From Pseudorhodoplanes sinuspersici (GTDB taxonomy: Bacteria; Pseudomonadota; Alphaproteobacteria; Rhizobiales; Xanthobacteraceae), in assembly GCF_002119765.1 (NCBI RefSeq), contig NZ_CP021112.1, positions 3,466,501-3,530,500 of the forward strand: a stretch of DNA of 64,000 nt. Reading direction: 5' to 3'. Both the position numbers and the translations under genes were made by a program. Below, one piece after another: positions 59,017-64,000 of this stretch. The notes beneath the pieces are model-generated. The model searched no databases. It was not told the DNA's origin and worked only from the letters and a program-made list of their open reading frames with translations. Position 1 is the stretch's first letter, and every line of letters starts with the position of its first letter.

Positions 59017-59778
59017 TCAGATCATATAATGGCCGCCATTGACGTGCGTCGCTTGCCCCGAGATGAAGCCGCCACCGGGAGAGGCGAGGAAGGCAACGGC
59101 TGCTGCAACCTCGTCAGGATCGCCGAAACGGCCGAGCGGAATTTCGGATTCGATCTTTTGCTTGGCCTGATGCGGATACTGGCTCCAGTCGCGCTCGGTA
59201 TCGATGGCGCCGGGAACGACGGTGTTTGCGGTGATATTGTCCGGACCGAATTCGCGGCCGATGGCCTTGGCAAGACCGTGCATGCCGGCCTTGCAGGTAA
59301 TGTTATGGGCGCGGTGCGTCACCTGCCCCCAGAAGCCATCGAAGCCGGAAATGAAGATGACGCGGCCCCATCTATTCTTCTGCATATGCGGGATGGCATT
59401 GCGGCTGAGATAGAAGGCAGAGCTGAGATTGGTGCGCAGCACATTGTCCCATTCGTCCGGCGTGATTTCGAGAAACGCCTGATAACGGCGGATACCGACA
59501 TTCGACACAAGGATGTCGACCGAGCCGAAGGCATCGGCGCAGGCTTGTATGAGTTCTTGCGTTTCCTCAGGCTTTGATACATCGGCCATGACTCCGATCG
59601 CCTTGCCGCCGGCCGCGTTGATCTCTGCAACGACATTGTCGACGGCGTCCTTATTTGACGAGCCGTTGACGACAATCGCCGCACCCTTCCTGGCAAGAGC
59701 GTGCGCGATGGCGCGGCCAATATTGCGGCCCGATCCGGTGACGACCGCAGCGCGGCCTTTGAGGTCTTGCTCAGACAC
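59017..59778 (-). CDS. SDR-family protein with an altered catalytic site
   Basis: 253 residues from the GTG at 59776-59778, seven bases after GGAG. SDR features: AVVTGSGRNIGRAIAHALA (NAD(P) site), VSNVGI, FISGFDG (Ser144) and Lys163. The residue four before the Lys, normally the catalytic Tyr of Y-x3-K, is Asn159 (HNITCKAG), and no Tyr is near. The C-terminus (FISGQATHVNGGHYMI) is normal. It may be a binding or non-classical SDR. Last gene of the operon with the MmgE/PrpD, crotonase and TctC-type genes. Confidence 0.85.
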   Translation of the reverse strand: MSEQDLKGRAAVVTGSGRNIGRAIAHALARKGAAIVVNGSSNKDAVDNVVAEINAAGGKAIGVMADVSKPEETQELIQACADAFGSVDILVSNVGIRRYQAFLEITPDEWDNVLRTNLSSAFYLSRNAIPHMQKNRWGRVIFISGFDGFWGQVTHRAHNITCKAGMHGLAKAIGREFGPDNITANTVVPGAIDTERDWSQYPHQAKQKIESEIPLGRFGDPDEVAAAVAFLASPGGGFISGQATHVNGGHYMI

Positions 59779-59797
59779 TTTGCAACTCCAATAGAGA

Positions 59798-59822
59798 CGG
59801 CGCCTCACAGTGTGGGGCGCCG
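59798..59822 (-). other. Stem-loop after the TctC-type gene
   Basis: CGGCGCCTCAC (59798-59808)/GTGGGGCGCCG (59812-59822), eleven pairs with one G-T and a three-base loop, between the binding-protein stop and the SDR ribosome site. It is the fourth such structure behind a binding-protein gene in this window. Confidence 0.65.
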
Positions 59823-59843
59823 CAGTTGAGAAAGTCCTTCTTT

Positions 59844-60830
59844 CTATTCCGGTTTGAGGCCGATAGAAGGAATGACCTTTGTCCAGTGGGCGTATTCGGC
59901 TCTCATGGATTTTTCCAAATCCGCAGGCGAACCGCCGGCCGCCGTTGCGCCTTGAGTCTTCAGCTTGGCGGCGGATTCCGGTGTCTTGATCGCCTCTGCG
60001 ATGATGCCATTGATCCGATCGACGATCGGCTTCGGCGTTCCGGCCGGTGCGAACACGCCGACCCATGTGTAGGTGACGACGCCCGGCACCGTTTCCGCGA
60101 TGGTCGGTACACCTGGCAGATCGGGCGAGCGTTTCTCTTCGGCAAGGCCGAGCACGCGAATGGTGCCGCCCTGGACCTGCGGCAGCACCGCTGGCGTCGT
60201 TCCGAAGCTGATCGGGATGTGACCGGCGACGAGATCCTGAATGGCTGGACCGCCCCCGCGATAAGGCACGTGCACCATGTTGAGGCCAGTCTTCTGCTTC
60301 AGCAGTTCGCCGGCAATGTGATGCGCCGAACCGATGCCGGCGCTGCCGAAGCTCATCTTCTGATCGGGATGTTTCTTCGCGTAATCGATCAGCTCCTGCA
60401 CGGTCGTGACCGGGAGTTTTGCATTCACTGCCAGCGTCATCACGACATCGGCGACCTTGATCACCGGCGTGAACGCCTTCATCGGATCGTATGGGAAGTT
60501 CTTCTGCATGAAGGAGTTCATTGTCACCGGCGCATTGACCGTGACCAGCAGCGTGTAACCATCCGGTGCCGAATGCGCGACCTGCGCGGCGCCCGTCGTG
60601 CCGCCGGCGCCGGGGCGGTTTTCAACGACGATCGTCTGGCCGAGTTTCTCGGCCAGCGGATCGCGGATCAGCCGTGCGATGAAGTCGGTCGATGCGCCGG
60701 GCGGGTAGGGCACGATGAGGGTGACCGGCCGTGTCGGCCAGTCCGGTGTCTGCGCTAAGGCCGCGCCTGTTGCCAACAGCAAGCCAGTCAACGCCACGCC
60801 GTAACGCGCGGCGCGATTGAAAAGCGTCAT
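59844..60830 (-). CDS. TctC/Bug-type periplasmic solute-binding protein
   Basis: 328 residues. Sec signal peptide (FNRAARYGVALTGLLLATGAALAQ), then the Bug/TctC pattern WPTRPVTLIVPYPPGASTDFIARLI, VVENRPGAGGTTGAAQVAHSAPDGYTLLV and GIGSAHHIAGELLKQKTGLNMVHVPYRGGGPAIQDLVAGHI. It binds carboxylates or aromatic acids for TTT transport, but no TctA/TctB membrane genes are nearby, as is common for Bug proteins. It is in the operon with the crotonase and MmgE/PrpD genes. Confidence 0.9.
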   Translation of the reverse strand: MTLFNRAARYGVALTGLLLATGAALAQTPDWPTRPVTLIVPYPPGASTDFIARLIRDPLAEKLGQTIVVENRPGAGGTTGAAQVAHSAPDGYTLLVTVNAPVTMNSFMQKNFPYDPMKAFTPVIKVADVVMTLAVNAKLPVTTVQELIDYAKKHPDQKMSFGSAGIGSAHHIAGELLKQKTGLNMVHVPYRGGGPAIQDLVAGHIPISFGTTPAVLPQVQGGTIRVLGLAEEKRSPDLPGVPTIAETVPGVVTYTWVGVFAPAGTPKPIVDRINGIIAEAIKTPESAAKLKTQGATAAGGSPADLEKSMRAEYAHWTKVIPSIGLKPE

Positions 60831-60938
60831 CGTTATTCCTCCCGATGTCCGCGGCTTTGCGCCACTGGACTTGATGCCGGCGTCTTGTCGCGCCGTTCGT
60901 TATTGTTAGAGGCATCTTATCAGTGCATCTTGCAGCAT

Positions 60939-60973
60939 CAATCAAGGTGTTGGCTGATCAAACACCTTGATTG
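60939..60973 (-). other. Perfect hairpin between crotonase and TctC-type genes
   Basis: CAATCAAGGTGTT (60939-60951)/AACACCTTGATTG (60961-60973), thirteen perfect pairs with a nine-base loop, 12 bases after the crotonase stop. No T-run follows, so it may be an attenuating or protective stem or a regulator site before the binding-protein gene. Confidence 0.55.
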
Positions 60974-60984
60974 CGTGCCCAATG

Positions 60985-61782
60985 TCAGCGCCCTTTGAAT
61001 TGCGGCTTGCGTTTCTCGTTGAAGGCCAGAACGCCTTCATGCCGATCTTCGGTCGAGATCATGCGCTCGTAGCATTGCACCTCGAAGGCAAGGCCGGTCG
61101 TGAGATCGGTTTGCGTTGAGACATTGATCGCCTTTTTGATCTGGCGGACTGAAATAGGCGCATTGTCGCAGATGGTGCGCGCGAGTGAGAGCACTTGCGG
61201 CATCAGTTCGGCCGCATCGCAGATCTCATTGACCATGCCCCATTCGTAGGCCTGCTCTGCGGTGAAGGGCAGCCCGCTCATGATGATCTGCTTGGCTCTG
61301 CGGACACCAACGGCACGCGGGAGATTCTGCGTCGCGCCGGCACCGGGCATGATGCCGCGCGTGACTTCCGGCAAGGCAAAGCGTGCATGCCGCGCGGCGT
61401 AGATGAAGTCGCAGCATAAGGCGAGTTCGCAGCCGCCGCCAAAGGCGACGCCGTTGACCGCCGCAATCACCGGCACCGAGCAATTGATGATCGAATAAGC
61501 CGCTTCCTCAATGATGGCGTGTTGCGCGCGCCAGGCATCGTCAGTCATGCCCTGACGTTCCTTCAGATCGCCGCCGGCGCTGAAGGCTTTCTCGCCGGAT
61601 GCCGTGAGGATCACGCAACGCAGATCGCCCCGCGTGAAGGCAAGTTTGCCGAACACTTTCAGCAGGTCTTCCGAGGTCGCGGTGTTCAGCGCGTTATGCA
61701 CCTCCGGCCGGTTGAACCGAACGACCATCAGGCCGGGTTCAGGCCGCTCGACCAGAAGATGCGCCAGCCCGTCACTGCTCAT
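60985..61782 (-). CDS. Enoyl-CoA hydratase/isomerase (crotonase) family protein
   Basis: 265 residues. The oxyanion-hole region (AFSAGGDLKERQGM) and the two catalytic glutamates are present: GGGCELALCCDF and LPEVTRGIMPGAGATQNLPR. It likely hydrates or isomerises an enoyl-CoA, possibly in the breakdown of an aromatic or branched acid. It overlaps the MmgE/PrpD gene by four bases (ATGA). Confidence 0.9.
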   Translation of the reverse strand: MSSDGLAHLLVERPEPGLMVVRFNRPEVHNALNTATSEDLLKVFGKLAFTRGDLRCVILTASGEKAFSAGGDLKERQGMTDDAWRAQHAIIEEAAYSIINCSVPVIAAVNGVAFGGGCELALCCDFIYAARHARFALPEVTRGIMPGAGATQNLPRAVGVRRAKQIIMSGLPFTAEQAYEWGMVNEICDAAELMPQVLSLARTICDNAPISVRQIKKAINVSTQTDLTTGLAFEVQCYERMISTEDRHEGVLAFNEKRKPQFKGR

Positions 61783-63152
61783 GCCGCATTCACCGCGCGT
61801 TTGTCAGAGGGAAACAATCCGAAATCCGCAACCGAATTCATGCGGTCGAGATTCAGGCATGCGTCGAACAATGTACGCGCGCCGCGCTCGCCAAGCGTCG
61901 GCTTGGTGCAGTCCGCGAACTTTTCCCACATTTTCTCGGTCTCGACGCCGCGCTGGAAATGACCGCGGGGCCGGGTGACCGCCTCGGTCGTCAGGACACT
62001 GCCATTGCCCAGCACCAGCGAGACGCGATCGAACGGCGAATGCGCGGGTTCGTGCTCGTCCTTTTCGGCGATCGTGCGGACCCGCACCTTGCCGATGAGA
62101 TCCTGGACGTCGGGCCGGTTCACGAATTCATCGGTCAGTTCGGCATGGCCGCAGGCGCCGGCGACGATGGCGGACGCCATGGCGAATTCGCCGGAGATCT
62201 TGGCATCAAGCCCGTTGGTTGGGCGATGAATCCGCAGGATTTCCGCCTGTGTTTCGCCGATTTCCAGATCAATCGTCTCCACATCCTCCGGCTTAACCTG
62301 TGTTTTCGCGCGCATGTCGATGACGGCGTCGAGTGCGCGATGAATGGCGTAACAGACCGGATAGAGCTTGATATTGATGCCGCTGCGCAGGATCGCCCAG
62401 TCCTTGCCGAGTGCCGATGGGCTCTTGGTATCCACAAATCCCTTTGGCGAGATCGCGCGCATGAAGCCAAGATCGTCTTCAATCGCAGTGTCCGTCGAGG
62501 TCAGTCCCGCCTCAGCAAGGCGAGCGGCCAAGAGGCCCGACTGCGCCGCACGGCCGACCTGATAGGGTTTGGTCATCGAACCGAAATTGCCGACGATGCC
62601 GCCGGCGAGCGAGGCGGCGATGCCGATGGTGCGCGTCGCCATCTGCGCGTCATGCCCGCGCAGGGACGACACCGCGCCTGCGGCGGCGATGGTTCCGAAC
62701 ATGGCGGTCGGATGCCAGCCCTTGCGGTGATGCTGATCGGGATCGCGCCGCATCATCTCGGCCCAGAGTTCGTAGCCTGCCACATAGGCGGCGATCATCG
62801 CGCGGCCGTTGGCTCCCGTTTCAGCGGCCTCCGAAAGGATGGCGGGAACGAGGATCGCGCTGGGATGACCGGCAAGGCCGGTGTCGTCGTAATCGATCGC
62901 ATGCGCGGCAACGCCGTAGATCAGCGCGCGTTCGGGTGCAGGCGCCTGTAATGCAGAAATCGGCGTGTTATCGCCATCATGCACGATGCCAAGCCCGCGC
63001 GCGGTTGTGCGTGTGACGGCCATTGGCCAGCCTGTAACCATCACTGCGATGCAGTCAGTGAAGCCGAGGCGTACCGTTTTCACCGCGTCGGGCGGCAGGG
63101 TTTCATAGCGAACCGAGGCGATGAAGCGCCCCATCTCGACCGTCAGTCCCAT
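61779..63152 (-). CDS. MmgE/PrpD-family protein
   Basis: 457 residues, the normal length of the family (2-methylcitrate dehydratase PrpD, iminodisuccinate epimerase, cis-aconitate decarboxylase). Recognisable stretches: VRLGFTDCIAVMVTGW, IDYDDTGLAGHPSAILVPAILSEAAETGANGRAMIAAYVAGYE, and HPTAMFGTIAAAGAVSSLRGHD. It probably acts on a tricarboxylate-like or hydroxy acid. First gene of the four-gene operon; the IclR gene faces it across 129 bases. Confidence 0.88.
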   Translation of the reverse strand: MGLTVEMGRFIASVRYETLPPDAVKTVRLGFTDCIAVMVTGWPMAVTRTTARGLGIVHDGDNTPISALQAPAPERALIYGVAAHAIDYDDTGLAGHPSAILVPAILSEAAETGANGRAMIAAYVAGYELWAEMMRRDPDQHHRKGWHPTAMFGTIAAAGAVSSLRGHDAQMATRTIGIAASLAGGIVGNFGSMTKPYQVGRAAQSGLLAARLAEAGLTSTDTAIEDDLGFMRAISPKGFVDTKSPSALGKDWAILRSGINIKLYPVCYAIHRALDAVIDMRAKTQVKPEDVETIDLEIGETQAEILRIHRPTNGLDAKISGEFAMASAIVAGACGHAELTDEFVNRPDVQDLIGKVRVRTIAEKDEHEPAHSPFDRVSLVLGNGSVLTTEAVTRPRGHFQRGVETEKMWEKFADCTKPTLGERGARTLFDACLNLDRMNSVADFGLFPSDKRAVNAA

Positions 63153-63218
63153 GCTGGCGCTTTCCGTTTTTCCAAGCTTCAGCGCTCCTAGAGATGAGGG
63201 TTTGTCATGTCAACGTTG

Positions 63219-63236
63219 TGTTTGATATAGGAAACA
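63219..63236. promoter_or_regulatory. Dyad between the MmgE/PrpD and IclR genes
   Basis: TGTTTGATATAGGAAACA has five-base arms TGTTT/AAACA separated by eight bases and lies 46 bases before the IclR-family ATG. It is a candidate operator for that regulator and for the divergent operon. Confidence 0.4.
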
Positions 63237-63281
63237 TCGAGTGTGCAGTGATGTTCGGGACTTGAGGGAGACGCGTCCATA

Positions 63282-64000
63282 ATGCCGAGCCGTACAGAAC
63301 AGACTTCAGACCGCATTGACCTCCGCTACATCGTGCCTGGTCTTTCGCGGGGACTAGCGGTGCTGCAACTGTTCCCGCGCAGTAAGCCGGCCAAGACATT
63401 GGCGGAGCTTGCCGCCGGTCTCGGACTTTCACGTTCGGCCGCCTACCGGCTGGTCTACACACTCGAAGCCGATGGTTTCATCGCGCGCGATTCCGAAACG
63501 CGCCGCTATCGGCTGACGTCGAAGGTCCTCGATCTCGGCTTCGAATATCTGCATGCGCAGCCGATCACGGAAACGGCCCAGCCTTTCCTGCGCGTTCTCA
63601 GCGATCGCAGCAATGCAGCCGCGCATGTGGCAATCCTTGATGATTGGCACGCCGTGTATCTCGCGCGCGCGTTGCCGAATGCCGGTCTCGTCAGCAACCT
63701 TCAGCTCGGCGCCCGCTTGCCGGCGCATACGACGTCCAGCGGTCGTATCATGCTGGCCTTTCAGGACGAGGCGCGCCTGAATTCAATCTATGAGAAACTG
63801 AAGAGCGAAACGCACGGTGCGCTGGCAGCTCCGCCGCGGGAAGATTTCAATGCGCAGATTGCCGCTGATCGCAAGCGCGGTTATGTCTTCCACCGCTCGA
63901 CGGTCGATCCCGGTCTTGTCAGCCTTGCCTTTCCGATCCGCGATCATGACTCGCTTGTGATTGCCGCTGTCACGGTGATCGTGCCGGAAAAGATCGCCAA
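63282..64000 (+). CDS. IclR-family regulator (cut by window end)
   Basis: From the ATG at 63282, 239 codons are open to the end of the window without a stop. The helix-turn-helix reads TLAELAAGLGLSRSAAYRLVYTLEADGFI, and the effector domain follows (ARLPAHTTSSGRIMLAF, HRSTVDPGLVSLAFPIRD). Missing residues at the C-terminus should be few, since family members are about 250-270 long. It is divergent from the MmgE/PrpD operon and is probably its regulator. Confidence 0.92.
   Translation, partial: MPSRTEQTSDRIDLRYIVPGLSRGLAVLQLFPRSKPAKTLAELAAGLGLSRSAAYRLVYTLEADGFIARDSETRRYRLTSKVLDLGFEYLHAQPITETAQPFLRVLSDRSNAAAHVAILDDWHAVYLARALPNAGLVSNLQLGARLPAHTTSSGRIMLAFQDEARLNSIYEKLKSETHGALAAPPREDFNAQIAADRKRGYVFHRSTVDPGLVSLAFPIRDHDSLVIAAVTVIVPEKIA

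Overview
The window looks like chromosomal DNA of a high-GC alphaproteobacterium of the order Hyphomicrobiales (Rhizobiales), most likely near the Bradyrhizobium/Xanthobacteraceae group. This rests on four things: protein resemblance, the nasTS-nrtABC-globin-flavoprotein-nirA-nasA gene order, many ATGA overlaps between genes, and several families of intergenic palindromic repeats typical of that group. No rRNA, tRNA, IS element, CRISPR array or phage gene was seen. No 16S or marker gene is present, so the genus is inference.

Layout. (1) 1-7.0 kb: tail of a probable STAS-domain protein, a LacI-family repressor, and a divergent operon coding an M24 (pita-bread) protein, a beta-hydroxyacid dehydrogenase and E1alpha, E1beta and E2 of a 2-oxoacid (acetoin/pyruvate-type) dehydrogenase complex. 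Matching LacI-type operators lie between them. (2) 7.0-26.8 kb: mixed catabolic genes. These are an IclR regulator with a fumarylacetoacetase-family hydrolase and a flavin hydroxylase; a quinone-reductase-like/GlcG-like/M20 deacylase operon; a DUF1028 gene; a spermidine/putrescine-type ABC importer; a LysR-controlled HpaB-type monooxygenase/flavin reductase/Rid-protein operon; a GhrA-like dehydrogenase with a catalytically degenerate AroQ-like protein; another flavin hydroxylase; and an LLM-type monooxygenase/flavin reductase pair. (3) 26.8-37.5 kb: a nitrogen-scavenging locus. A near-perfect sigma-54 promoter drives a peptide-type ABC importer, an AtzG/HpxX-like small protein, an AtzE/HpxY-like amidohydrolase, an HpxZ/AtzH-like protein and a GntR regulator. 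An allophanate hydrolase gene faces them. (4) 37.5-52.3 kb: complete nitrate assimilation, with the NasT/NasS antitermination regulators, an NtrC-like site, a sigma-54 promoter, a two-hairpin leader with terminator, nrtABC, a haemoglobin, a flavoprotein, ferredoxin-type nitrite reductase, an Fe-S/diflavin-type reductase, nitrate reductase and sirohaem synthase. (5) 52.3-64 kb: a YidB/BON/OmpA hybrid protein, an IclR-linked operon (amidohydrolase-type decarboxylase, cyclase, cupin, SDR, hydroxyacyl-CoA dehydrogenase), a second operon (MmgE/PrpD, enoyl-CoA hydratase, TctC-type binding protein, an SDR lacking its catalytic Tyr), and a divergent IclR gene cut by the window end.

How the parts work together. 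Regions 3 and 4 both carry sigma-54 promoters and both end in ammonia, so they read as one nitrogen-limitation programme: amide/ureide nitrogen through allophanate, and nitrate through nitrite. The other regions are small, locally regulated operons for carbon or aromatic compounds whose substrates cannot be named from sequence. The most unusual observations are the degenerate enzymes (M24 with a missing metal Asp, AroQ without Arg and His, Rid without Arg, SDR without Tyr), a palindromic repeat inserted in frame in the E2 gene, and stem-loops directly after all four solute-binding-protein genes.
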